DNA of 64,000 bases from Desulfoluna limicola. Lineage in GTDB: Bacteria; Desulfobacterota; Desulfobacteria; Desulfobacterales; Desulfolunaceae. Of the stretch, positions 41,701-49,125 are shown in pieces. The DNA is taken from positions 5,979,501 to 6,043,500 of the forward strand of contig NZ_AP024488.1 in the NCBI RefSeq assembly GCF_021654575.1, in the 5' to 3' direction. The notes beneath the pieces are model-generated. The model worked only from the letters and a program-made list of their open reading frames with translations, made no database searches and was not told the DNA's origin. Positions within the stretch are counted from its first letter, which is position 1; each line of letters begins with the position of its first letter. Position numbers and translations under genes: made by a program.

Positions 41701-42456
41701 CTGGATCTCTTCGGTGTAGGCACCGGACTGGATCTTCACCTCTTCGATCTCGGTCATGAAGGTGGTGTGGCGGCAGTGATCGGACCAGTAGGTATCGATG
41801 GCTTTCAGCTCGGTGATGGTGGGGTTACGCTTTTCGGTGTTCTTGAAGTAGTCCTGGCAGGAGAGGATGTCCCCCATGCTCATGGCAAAGCCTTCGGCGT
41901 TCTTGAACGCGGCAAGCTCGGCTTCGGTAAAGTCGGTGAACCCATCGAACACCATCACATCTGCGGGGACCGCGGCTTCCATCTCAATGGTCTCTGGAAG
42001 CGCAAGGTCCAGCTCACAGGACTCCACCACGTTAATAAGGTGGGTCTTGATCTTCTCTTTTTCGGCGTCGGAGAGGTCGCCATTGATGGCGATGACTTTT
42101 GAGGCCCGAATGAGGGGGCGCTCTCCGGCGGTTAAGAGCTGAACGCACTGCATGGCCGAATCGGCGCGCTGGTCATACTGCCCGGGAAGGAGGCCCATCC
42201 TGAAAACAAAATCGGCCCCGGTAAAAAGGGCCGTATCTTCGTATACATCGTCGGTGTTGGGCTCGCTGAAGACGTTCGCCTTGGCAAGCTCAAAGGTGGC
42301 GTCGTCGAAGCCTGAGCATTCATAGCAGTTGATGATGCGGACATCCTTTGCGCCGACAATGTTTAAATTGTGGGAAAGGTCCGAGAGGAGGTGGTCCGCC
42401 TCGACTTTGAAGTTCGCTTTCTTCTCAACAAAGATCCGTCTGATCGTGTGTGGCAT
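38707..42456 (-). CDS. purL: Phosphoribosylformylglycinamidine synthase, single-chain
   Basis: 1249-residue enzyme for step 4 of purine synthesis. It contains in one chain the PurS-like N terminus, two AIR-synthetase-like halves, and a C-terminal class I glutaminase. Motifs: TYWSDHCRHTTFMTEIEEVK, FKNETHNHPTEIEPFGGAAT, the glycine-rich GGRTGRDGCGGATGSS, IGGKDSMSGSFKDLDVPPTL, and the glutaminase parts SFPGTNCEIDTQRAF, IALPGGFSAGDEPEGSGKFI and MLGICNGFQALVKLGL (nucleophile Cys), with HGEGRF for the catalytic His. Many sulfate reducers have the split PurLQS form; the long type here resembles the clostridial and gammaproteobacterial form. Start ATG 42456 follows AGGGG. First gene of the pur group. 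Confidence 0.95.
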   Translation of the reverse strand: MPHTIRRIFVEKKANFKVEADHLLSDLSHNLNIVGAKDVRIINCYECSGFDDATFELAKANVFSEPNTDDVYEDTALFTGADFVFRMGLLPGQYDQRADSAMQCVQLLTAGERPLIRASKVIAINGDLSDAEKEKIKTHLINVVESCELDLALPETIEMEAAVPADVMVFDGFTDFTEAELAAFKNAEGFAMSMGDILSCQDYFKNTEKRNPTITELKAIDTYWSDHCRHTTFMTEIEEVKIQSGAYTEEIQKAYDLYRQDRVTCGAKKPECLMDLACIAAKSLSREGYLKDIDVSEEINACSINVDVDVDGEKVPYLVMFKNETHNHPTEIEPFGGAATCLGGAIRDPLSGRSYVYQAMRITGAADPRTPYEETLPGKLPQRTICKRAAHGYSSYGNQIGVTTGFVKEYYNDRFLAKRMEVGAVIAATPKDQVIREVPEPGDIVILVGGRTGRDGCGGATGSSKEHTEESLATCGAEVQKGNAPEERKIQRLFKNETVSKMIIRCNDFGAGGVSVAVGELADSIDIFLDRVPKKYDGLDGTELAISESQERMAVVVRKENADDFIRLAGEENLEATAIANITDTGRLRIEWRGNWIIDVSREFLDTNGVSQSTKIEVEAPSKEASVFNKKETGDLADTWVNTLKDLGVASQKGLVELFDSTIGSGSALMPHGGKTYQTPTEGMAAKIPVEKGETTTGTLMTHGYNPEMAIWSPFHGGMYAVVESVAKIVAMGGNTQDIYLSLQEYFEKLRGEAVRWGKPFAALLGAFRAQKEFKIGAIGGKDSMSGSFKDLDVPPTLISFAVEAMDMGRVISPEFKRVDSRVVMIRANRNEADVIDFDDIKEKYDLVTKLMAEGHIISAHTVSKGGAVAAISKMCFGNSLGMAVNPEISDELLTEEAIGSLILEVSSEKELAELFTTAYVDLGMVTETETITHGEMTLSLSELISAWEAPLNDIFEIKEDHQGPIETLSYVAPTIHVAKHKVARPKVIIPSFPGTNCEIDTQRAFTRAGADVEVVVFRNLTAAWVEESIATLAEKIKDAQIIALPGGFSAGDEPEGSGKFIASIFKNEKIKDAVHGLLNDRDGLMLGICNGFQALVKLGLLPYGSIQTLGENAPTLTYNKIGRHIARYAKTRVASNLSPWLSGTEVGEVFESALSHGEGRFFAHDEVLKKLIESGQVATQYVDDTGNATYDGTCNPNGSIYAIEGITSADGRIFGKMGHSERIGNHVAGNIYGKTDMKIFESGVKYFQ

Positions 42457-42856
42457 ATGGAGACCCCTGGAACATATATATGGTTGACTACCTGAACGTT
42501 TCTATACCTTGCTTGGTGTCATGCTGTGAGTCCGTTTTGTTGGGACTGCTTGAAGAACCGACATACCATATTGACTTATCATAGCCTGTTTTATAAATGT
42601 AATTAATAATTGTAACATCAATAATAGTCTCAGCTAATGTATGCTCTTTTTTTGTGAAGGGTGTGAATTGTTCTTGAAAGGTGTCGGTTTGTCAGGCAAA
42701 TAAGAGAGCCCAAGACGAATGGGAGGCGTTGAAAATACGATCGCTTAAGGCTGTCGGTGTTGCCCTGTAAGGGCCCACCGCAGCAGATAAAATGTGTTGA
42801 GCTCGGTGGACACGACTTCAGGCTGCAGCGAATGCTGACGTGAGTTGACCTGGGTA
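42457..42856. other. Upstream region of purL
   Basis: Contains the AT-rich purL leader (42540-42660) with several -10-like boxes on the minus strand, none decisive. No guanine/PRPP riboswitch core could be recognised by eye. No gene. Confidence 0.4.
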
Positions 42857-42958
42857 TTAACCCGGCGGTTGCATGCGTGAATGTCGAGGATCCGTAGCAC
42901 CCCGATAAGTTTGACACCTCTTTCATCTTCTGTTCCGTGTATGAAGTTGCCGGGTTAA
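42857..42958 (-). repeat. Family B repeat, 102 bp
   Basis: TTAACCCGGCGGTTGCATGC, CACCCCGATAAGTTTGACAC, TTTCATCTTCTGTTCCGTGT and the end GTTGCCGGGTTAA. Inverted relative to the copies at 12721 and 44949. Confidence 0.8.
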
Positions 42959-43048
42959 CACCTTTGGCTTAAGTTCAAGAAAAACCGCGAAGAACCCGAA
43001 GCGCCCTTCGGCTCCACGAAGGGGGAACGATTCTCGGCTGTTATTTCC

Positions 43049-43145
43049 GGGCGCAGCCCGTCAGCGAATGTGAGGTGCCCGAGGGACGAGGGCTCGGATC
43101 ATTCGCAAACCAGCTTTCGAGGTGGCCCACCTCGCCGCCGGAGGC
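43049..43145. repeat. Family A repeat, Y module, upstream of the LysR gene
   Basis: CGGGCGCAGCCCGTCAGCG, GCCCGAGGGACGAGGGCTCG, CTTTCGAGGTGGCCCACCTC, end CGCCGCCGGAGGC 22 bases before the LysR start. Confidence 0.75.
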
Positions 43146-43167
43146 AAGCTTTTTAAAGGGATGAAAC

Positions 43168-44055
43168 ATGAACGTCAATTTTGAACTCTACAAGGTCTTT
43201 TATCACGCGGCGAAGAACCTTAGCTTCACGCGGGCCGCGGAATCTCTTTTTGTGACCCAGAGCTCTGTCTCCCAGTCCATCAAGCAGCTGGAAAACCAGC
43301 TTGATATTTTGCTCTTTATCCGCAACAAGCGCAACATGCAGCTCACCAAAGAGGGGGAGATGCTCTTCTTTCATATCGCCGAGGCCTTTGACCTGATCAA
43401 GGCCGGCGAGCGGAACATCGAAAACACCAAAACCCTGGGATACGGGGAGGTGAGGATCGGGGCCAGCGATACCATCTGCCGATATTTTCTTCTCGACTAT
43501 ATTAAACGGTTCCACGCAGATTACCCAAACATAAAAATAAACATCACCAACCAGCCCTCCATGCAGACCCTTGAGGACATCGCCGGCGGCAAGATGGACT
43601 TCGGCATCGTGAACCTGCCAGACAACATGAAGGGCAAGGGGGTGAACATCACCGAGATCAAGGGGTTTCAGGAGGTCGCCATCACCACGGACGCTTATGC
43701 CGAAAAGCTTCCGGAAAATCCGTCCATAAGGGACCTGAAAAATCACCCCCTCATCACCCTCACCCCCAACACCAACACGCGCCGTTATCTGGACGCCTTT
43801 TTCCGCGGCCAGAAAGAGACCCTTGCACCCGAATTCGAGCTGGAAAGCATCGATCTCATCGTTGACTTTGTCCGCATCGGCCTGGGAGTCGGTTTTGTCA
43901 TGGCCGACGCCATCCCGAAAGATGAAAAAACCGTGCGAATTCTTGATCTCAAAGAGACCCTTCCCTCCCGCTCCATCGGGATTGTTACCAACAAGAACAG
44001 CCCGTTGAGCATCCCCACCGAACATTTCATGAATGTGTTGATCAAGGGGCGTTAA
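43168..44055 (+). CDS. LysR family transcriptional regulator
   Basis: 295-residue regulator. Helix-turn-helix in residues 1-60 (NFELYKVFYHAAKNLSFTRA, AESLFVTQSSVSQSIKQLEN). Effector domain from about 88 (GEVRIGASDTICRYFLLDYI, RFHADYPNIKINITNQPS, GKMDFGIVNLPDN). The C-terminal half ends VDFVRIGLGVGFVMADAI. The DTICRYFLL region is typical of LysR proteins close to CysL/YtlI-like or oxidative-stress regulators, but the effector is unknown. Start ATG 43168 follows AAAGGGATGAAAC. Divergent from purL, with 711 bases and two repeats between, so a regulatory link to purL is not implied. Confidence 0.9.
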   Translation: MNVNFELYKVFYHAAKNLSFTRAAESLFVTQSSVSQSIKQLENQLDILLFIRNKRNMQLTKEGEMLFFHIAEAFDLIKAGERNIENTKTLGYGEVRIGASDTICRYFLLDYIKRFHADYPNIKINITNQPSMQTLEDIAGGKMDFGIVNLPDNMKGKGVNITEIKGFQEVAITTDAYAEKLPENPSIRDLKNHPLITLTPNTNTRRYLDAFFRGQKETLAPEFELESIDLIVDFVRIGLGVGFVMADAIPKDEKTVRILDLKETLPSRSIGIVTNKNSPLSIPTEHFMNVLIKGR

Positions 44056-44556
44056 GGGAAAAGAAACCATGGAGGCACCGGGGGCGTGAAGACATGCATC
44101 CTCCTGCCGAGATGGGGCGTGGTTCCGGTGTTCCGGGCGTCTATTACGGCTTGACTCCCTCCCCGGACGCCCTGCAAAGCCCATGCCTCTTCATCATGGT
44201 GGTTTCTTATCTCCGGCGGTTTCAACACGTTCTTTAGAGCCCGCCATGATGAATCGATGGTAGTCATATTCATAAGCAAAGAGACCCCAGTGAAAAGCCA
44301 AGCCAAGCAACCGGTCCTGTAACCTCTCCTGGTCAAAAACGTTTCAATACATGACAGAAGCGCAGTTCAGGGACTCGGAAAAAAATCGTACCCCACCTCA
44401 AAAGCCACCAGTCAAAATGAAGCAAAACGCCCGATTAAGTGGTTGCACTGTTGATTCGTCCAATGTTTGAGATTGTTTTTCCGTGTCCCTTATGACCTTT
44501 TGATGCCTGAGGTGTTTCCGGACAGGGATGCATTGGGCCAAATTACGGAGGGTGAT
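44056..44556. other. Intergenic region, no gene seen
   Basis: Spacer between the LysR gene and the lysine-rich protein gene. Frames on either strand show no ribosome-binding site and no family pattern. No family A-C repeat seen. The promoter of the following gene probably lies in the last 100 bases. Confidence 0.4.
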
Positions 44557-44919
44557 ATGAAAAAACTATGGATATGCAGCGTACTTTTTCTTGCTTTATT
44601 GATCCTTGGGACAGGGCAAGCTGTGCCCGCTGACCAGGAAAAGATGAAAGACTCACCTTGGCTGACAGTCAACCCCCATCAACTGTTCTCTCTTCTTTCT
44701 AAGCGCGGGTGTGCCCCCAAAGCCAAGCAGAAACAAAAACAGAAAGCCAAGCATAAAGACCGGCCCTGCACGATGACGGAGGGTACCCCGGACTGTGCTC
44801 TTCTTGCCAAGAGTGGGTGTGCCCCCAAAGCCAAGCAGAAACAAAAACAGAAAGACAAACATAAAGACGGGCCCTGCTCGATGGCTGAAACCAGTCCGTA
44901 CATCCCTTTTTGTGCATAG
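44557..44919 (+). CDS. Small secreted lysine/cysteine-rich repeat protein
   Basis: 120 residues, not recognised. Start ATG 44557 follows GGAGG. Signal peptide MKKLWICSVLFLALLILGTG...VPA. The mature part contains a 36-residue tandem duplication (108-base period, units from 44707 and 44815). Each unit begins GCAPKAKQKQKQK, followed by a basic K/H/D stretch and GPC or RPC, then a Met. The two Cys per unit (GCAPK and PCxM) may form disulfides or bind metal. Strongly basic composition suggests binding to DNA, polyphosphate or acidic surface polymers, which is a guess. A family B repeat begins 30 bases after the stop. Confidence 0.65.
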   Translation: MKKLWICSVLFLALLILGTGQAVPADQEKMKDSPWLTVNPHQLFSLLSKRGCAPKAKQKQKQKAKHKDRPCTMTEGTPDCALLAKSGCAPKAKQKQKQKDKHKDGPCSMAETSPYIPFCA

Positions 44920-44948
44920 GGTTCGTCAGGTTTGAGGGCTTGAAGGTA

Positions 44949-45049
44949 TTAACCCGGCAACTGAAGACACGAAACAGAAGATGAAAGAGGTGTCAAACTT
45001 ATCGGGGTGATAGGGCTCCTCGACATTCACGCATGCAACCGCCGGGTTC
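44949..45049 (+). repeat. Family B repeat, 101 bp
   Basis: TTAACCCGGCAACTGAAGAC, GATGAAAGAGGTGTCAAAC, TTATCGGGGTGATAGGGCTC, CTCGACATTCACGCATGC, ending AACCGCCGGGTT. Best-preserved copy together with the one at 42857. Confidence 0.8.
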
Positions 45050-45085
45050 ATAGATCATTGGTCGTAAAAAATCTAAATTACTATC

Positions 45086-45299
45086 GTAACCATTCAGCTT
45101 ACGCCTCCGGCGGCCCTGAAGGCGGTCAAATTTTTGAAAAGTTTGATAAACAGGCCATAACACATCATTCCAGGTTCACACCCAACGAAAGGCGGATGTG
45201 ATTTGACCCGGGGATCAAGGGGCAAAGCCCGCTTGCAACCTGCTTTCAAGATGGCACACCTTGCCGCCGGAGGCCGGTATTCATGGCCTGAATAGTTAC
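45086..45299. repeat. Family A repeat, full X+Y copy with both ends
   Basis: GTAACCATTCAGCTTACG at the left, GCCTCCGGCGGCCCTGAAGG, TTTTTGAAAAGTTTGATAAA, GGCGGATGTGATTTGACCC, CTTTCAAGATGGCACACC, TTGCCGCCGGAGGC and CTGAATAGTTAC at the right. 214 bp. Confidence 0.85.
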
Positions 45300-45576
45300 A
45301 TTTTTTTGTCAGGCCATGGGGAAAAGAAGCAGGGGAGACCCATGGCTTGGCCGGCATTAAAAATAGTGGCCCTTGCCAATTATTCATGTGCTACACACCC
45401 TGTCCGGGACTTTTTTAACGGCTATGCCTGGTTGCTGTTCAGTCTGACCCATCAGATACGACCAGGCATAGATCTCTTCTTAGGCCCGCCCAGCCAAACA
45501 GGCTGTCATCTTTTCCCATCATTTCCGTTGTCGCTCCTCAATCGCTCCACCCTTTTGGTTGCGTTTCTTCGTGACG
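45300..45576. other. Intergenic region, no gene seen
   Basis: Lies between a family A repeat and the 3' end of the CHASE4 diguanylate cyclase gene. A plus-strand frame through 45261-45731 runs antisense into that gene and is not protein-like. Confidence 0.4.
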
Positions 45577-47238
45577 TCAATCCCGATGGGGGATGTCTTC
45601 CCGGAAGGCTTGCCAGCCGTCTTTTCCAGACTCTTTGGCCCGGTACAGGGCCTGGTCTGCCATTTCAACGAGGGTTGTTTCGGCTGCCTCCTCACCCGGC
45701 ACGAGGCATGCCACCCCCATGCTCAGGGTGACCCATGGGCGGACCTTTGATGTGTCGTGGGGGATGTGGAGGGCCTTGATCTCGTGCCGGATCTTTTCGG
45801 CCAGGGCACAGGCCCTTTCAAGGTCTGTTGCGGGAAGAATGAGGGCAAACTCCTCCCCTCCGTAGCGGGCCGCGAGGTCATAGGCACGGTTGACGCTTTG
45901 CTGAAGCACGTCAGCGACGGCGGTCAGGCACTGGTCGCCTGCGGGGTGGCCGTAAAAATCGTTGTATGTCTTGAAAAAATCCACATCACACATGATCAGG
46001 GAGATGGGTTTCCCGAGGCGGTTCATCAGGCACCACTGTTTGTGCAGGTGGGTGTCAAACTCTCTCCGGTTGGCGATGCGGGTCAGGGGGTCGGTACGGG
46101 TCAACGCCTCCAGTTGGGTGTTGGCATCCTCCAGCGATCGGGACATCTCTTCCACCCTGTTCAGCATGTCGTTGAACTCCCGGGCCAGCACGAGGATTTC
46201 ATCCCTTCCAGGGTCACGTTCCAGAGGGCAACGGCTTTCCAGGTCCCCTATCCGCTTGATGTTGACCATATGGGATTTCAGTCGTGAGATGGGGGCATTG
46301 ATGATTTTCCTGAGCAAAAAGGAGGTCAGGGCAAGGGTAATGACCAGGGAGAGGAGGAGGGCAATGGAGGTATATGCCATGGCCTTCTTGCCTTTTCCAT
46401 AGATCTCCCGAGGCAGGTCTGCCTGAATAACAAGGTCCCTGTACCCTGAGAGCGATGGAAAGTCGGCAAAAATCCGGATGATGTCGTCGCTGGGGGTTTC
46501 GATGCAGTAGGCACCACTTTGAAGGGTGCTGAGCCGGGGCCCTTCATAATGGCAAATTTCTGGCCGGACGGGTTCGGAGTGAATGGTAAAATCGATGTGG
46601 GTCTGCCGGTTGAGTTTGGCCACAAGTTCAGGGGTCAACATTCGGCCCATGATTAGAAAGCCCCGCGAAGGCCCCTCTGCATTGGTGGTGCGAATGGGGC
46701 GCGTGGTGGTCAGCATGAGGCCCTGGGTGGTGGGGTATACTCCTGCCCATTTTATGGGGGAACCGGTGGCCTTCATGGTGTCGTCGTGGAGCAGGGGGTG
46801 AGCCGGTGAAAGGCGATCCATGGTAAATTCGGGTATGGAGAGGGGGGCGCCAGTACCGAGGTCATAGGTCTTTATCCATTTTACGGTGCCATCAAGGGCT
46901 GCAATGAGGACGAGGTTTATACGATTGGAACGAAAGGTTTCGTAAGCATAGTTCTTCTCAATATAGTCCGGTTCGTTGTTTTCCATGAACGCATAGGTGG
47001 CATCCCAATCAGCCCAGTCGGTGCAGAGCATGGTAAGATCCTCCAGCTCACGCTCCAGGGCGAAGATGACACGTTCCATGTTGGTGACGGCCCGGTCATG
47101 CTCCATTTGAATGTAGCTGGGGTAAATAATGCGGAGGAACACTGCGGAATAGAGAATTCCCCCGATAAGAAATGCCAGGGCAAGAATGCTTCTGATTTTA
47201 ACGCCGATGGTCCATTTTGCGATGGTAAAACGGGACAT
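45577..47238 (-). CDS. Membrane diguanylate cyclase with CHASE4, HAMP and GGDEF domains
   Basis: 553 residues. A first membrane helix (SILALAFLIGGILYSAVFLR) leads to a periplasmic sensor (about 40-255) with the CHASE4 signature CTDWADWDATYAFMEN. A second helix (SIALLLSLVITLALTSFLL) is followed by HAMP (INAPISRLKSHMVNIKRIG) and a GGDEF domain (about 385-545). The active site is GGEEF (ARYGGEEFALILP), and the RxxD product-inhibition site RAYD lies five residues before it, so the enzyme should both make cyclic-di-GMP and be inhibited by it. Start ATG 47238; the frame continues 17 codons upstream without export logic. Transcribed divergently from another GGDEF gene. Confidence 0.92.
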   Translation of the reverse strand: MSRFTIAKWTIGVKIRSILALAFLIGGILYSAVFLRIIYPSYIQMEHDRAVTNMERVIFALERELEDLTMLCTDWADWDATYAFMENNEPDYIEKNYAYETFRSNRINLVLIAALDGTVKWIKTYDLGTGAPLSIPEFTMDRLSPAHPLLHDDTMKATGSPIKWAGVYPTTQGLMLTTTRPIRTTNAEGPSRGFLIMGRMLTPELVAKLNRQTHIDFTIHSEPVRPEICHYEGPRLSTLQSGAYCIETPSDDIIRIFADFPSLSGYRDLVIQADLPREIYGKGKKAMAYTSIALLLSLVITLALTSFLLRKIINAPISRLKSHMVNIKRIGDLESRCPLERDPGRDEILVLAREFNDMLNRVEEMSRSLEDANTQLEALTRTDPLTRIANRREFDTHLHKQWCLMNRLGKPISLIMCDVDFFKTYNDFYGHPAGDQCLTAVADVLQQSVNRAYDLAARYGGEEFALILPATDLERACALAEKIRHEIKALHIPHDTSKVRPWVTLSMGVACLVPGEEAAETTLVEMADQALYRAKESGKDGWQAFREDIPHRD

Positions 47239-47556
47239 GGAACTCCGTCTGTCATGGGTTGGTATGTTGTTCTGGCCGGGCAAGCCCATTTGGTTGCTCT
47301 GGCAATCTATCCGGTGTTCGTCGTTCCATATATCGGCCTGACAGCTGTGGACTTGAGCTTGCAGGGTACTTGAAAGGAGCCCGAAAAATCCACGTTGTCG
47401 TATGTGGGACTCTTAAGGTGCATGTCAGAGGCGGGGACCAAGGGAAGGGGGGAGATGAATCTTTGGACTGAATGTTTCTTTAGGGGGTGTCGATATTATA
47501 CCAAAATAGTATAGAATCAGTTGCGGGGGAACGATTGTTTGTGGTGAGGAAAGAAC
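47239..47556. other. Divergent spacer between two diguanylate cyclase genes
   Basis: 318 bases that must hold both promoters. An AT-rich stretch at 47490-47520 (TATTATACCAAAATAGTATA) includes the -10-like TATTAT and the partial palindrome TATACCAAAATAGTATA. No repeat of families A-C. Confidence 0.4.
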
Positions 47557-49116
47557 ATGTCGACAGTTAGATGGGGTTTGAATTTTCCAGTCCGGTATAA
47601 ATTTATTGCCCTGATTGCCGGGGTACTTCTCCTGGCAGGCGCTGGGGGGGGCATGGGGGTGGATTACCTGATTCGGGAGACCGTGGGTCAGGGGCTCAAA
47701 AGCGAATTTGTAAATTCTGCTAAAAATTTTAGGGGGTTGGCAGTACCATCCGTTTCAGCGTCCGGGAAGCAGCGGCTGCATGCCATTGCCGGTGCGAATG
47801 AGGAGATCGCAAGCCACCTTCACCGCTCTCTTCGGGCCATTCGACTGACTTTTTACGTTGCCTTTGCTGCTGCATTGGCCTTGCTGGTTCCCTTGGCGGT
47901 GTATGTCTGCGGCATGGTTACAAGGCCCTTGAATGAGATGGCTGGAATAATGGACCGCATCGAAAAAGAGGGCTTTCATGCGCGCATGCCCGTTACCGCA
48001 ACCGATGAGGTTGGAGCTCTTTTGCGAAGCTTCAATCGGTTTATGGGGCAGGTCGATGCCCACCATCAGGCCTCGCAGGACCTTTTGAATGAAAGCACCT
48101 GTGAGCTGGAGGTGGGGTGTTACGAGCGGAGCGTGGTTGAAAAAAAACTGCGGGATCACACCCTGTTCCTTCAGACCGTCCTCAATACCATTCCCAGCCC
48201 GGTGTTTTATAAAGACCGGCACGGTGTATACCAGCTCTGCAATCGGGCCTTTGCCACCATGATCCTGGGCATAGAGGAAACCGAGATCCAGGGGAAGACC
48301 CTGTTTGATCTGCCGGGGCAAATACCGCGGCAACTGGCAGAGACGTATCACCGGAAGGATCTGGAACTTATGGAAGCCGGGGGCGTCCAGACGTATGAGC
48401 ATCAGGTGCGATGCGCTGACGGCAGCATCCGTGATTTTCAGTTCAGCAAAGCAACGGTCGTCGATAATGGGGGCCGTGTCTCCGGGCTTGCGGGTGTGAT
48501 GCAGGACATCACGTCTATAAACCGTGCCAAAGAGAAGATCGTGCAGCAGTCGGAGGAGATAGCAGCCACGAATCGTGAGCTTGAAAAACTGGCATCTCTG
48601 GACAGTCTCACCGGGTTGAAGAACCGGAGGGTGTTCGAAGAGAGCCTTAACGCCCATGCCCATCTCGCGAGGCGAAACAACAGCGAACTCTCTCTGATCA
48701 TTCTGGATATCGATAATTTTAAGGAATACAACGACAGGTTCGGACATCCGGCAGGGGATGAGGTGCTGATCCAGGTGGGACGCCTGCTAAAAGGCGGGGC
48801 TCGGCAAACGGATCTCAGTGCCAGATATGGCGGCGAAGAGTTTGCGGTGATCCTCCCGGATACGGGCAAGGAAGGCGCATTGATAAGGGCCCGCAGGTTT
48901 CAACAGTGCTTCGCTGATCACCCATGGCCGAAACGGGATATCACCATCAGCTGTGGTGTTGCAACCGTTTGCTTTGGCGGGGGGCAGGGACCCATTTCTC
49001 TGTGTAAAATCGAACCCATTATCGCTCAGGCGGACAAGGCGCTTTATCATTCCAAACAGCATGGGCGGAATCGAAGCACCCATGCCGACGATATCGGTGG
49101 GGGGGCGCCGCATTGA
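47557..49116 (+). CDS. Membrane diguanylate cyclase with HAMP, PAS and GGDEF domains
   Basis: 519 residues. Membrane helix at about 15-35 (KFIALIAGVLLLAGAGGGMG), a short periplasmic part (about 60 residues), a second helix (FYVAFAAALALLVPLAVYV), HAMP (VTRPLNEMAGIMDRIEKEG), a PAS domain (about 200-325; FLQTVLNTIPSPVFYKDRHG, DITSINRAKEK) and GGDEF (about 345-510). Active site ARYGGEEFAVILPD with RxxD (RQTD) five residues before GGEEF, so product inhibition is kept. Start ATG 47557 follows GAGGAAAG. The stop lies 9 bases from the convergent GPH transporter gene. Confidence 0.92.
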   Translation: MSTVRWGLNFPVRYKFIALIAGVLLLAGAGGGMGVDYLIRETVGQGLKSEFVNSAKNFRGLAVPSVSASGKQRLHAIAGANEEIASHLHRSLRAIRLTFYVAFAAALALLVPLAVYVCGMVTRPLNEMAGIMDRIEKEGFHARMPVTATDEVGALLRSFNRFMGQVDAHHQASQDLLNESTCELEVGCYERSVVEKKLRDHTLFLQTVLNTIPSPVFYKDRHGVYQLCNRAFATMILGIEETEIQGKTLFDLPGQIPRQLAETYHRKDLELMEAGGVQTYEHQVRCADGSIRDFQFSKATVVDNGGRVSGLAGVMQDITSINRAKEKIVQQSEEIAATNRELEKLASLDSLTGLKNRRVFEESLNAHAHLARRNNSELSLIILDIDNFKEYNDRFGHPAGDEVLIQVGRLLKGGARQTDLSARYGGEEFAVILPDTGKEGALIRARRFQQCFADHPWPKRDITISCGVATVCFGGGQGPISLCKIEPIIAQADKALYHSKQHGRNRSTHADDIGGGAPH

Positions 49117-49125
49117 TGCCGGGCA

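Noticed and set aside
41056..42102. 348-codon plus-strand frame opposite purL
   Set aside because: Caused by the codon bias of purL on the other strand; His/Gly/Val-rich with no family pattern.
42457..42660. Purine or PRPP riboswitch before purL
   Set aside because: The conserved core sequences could not be found by eye; a covariance-model search would be needed.
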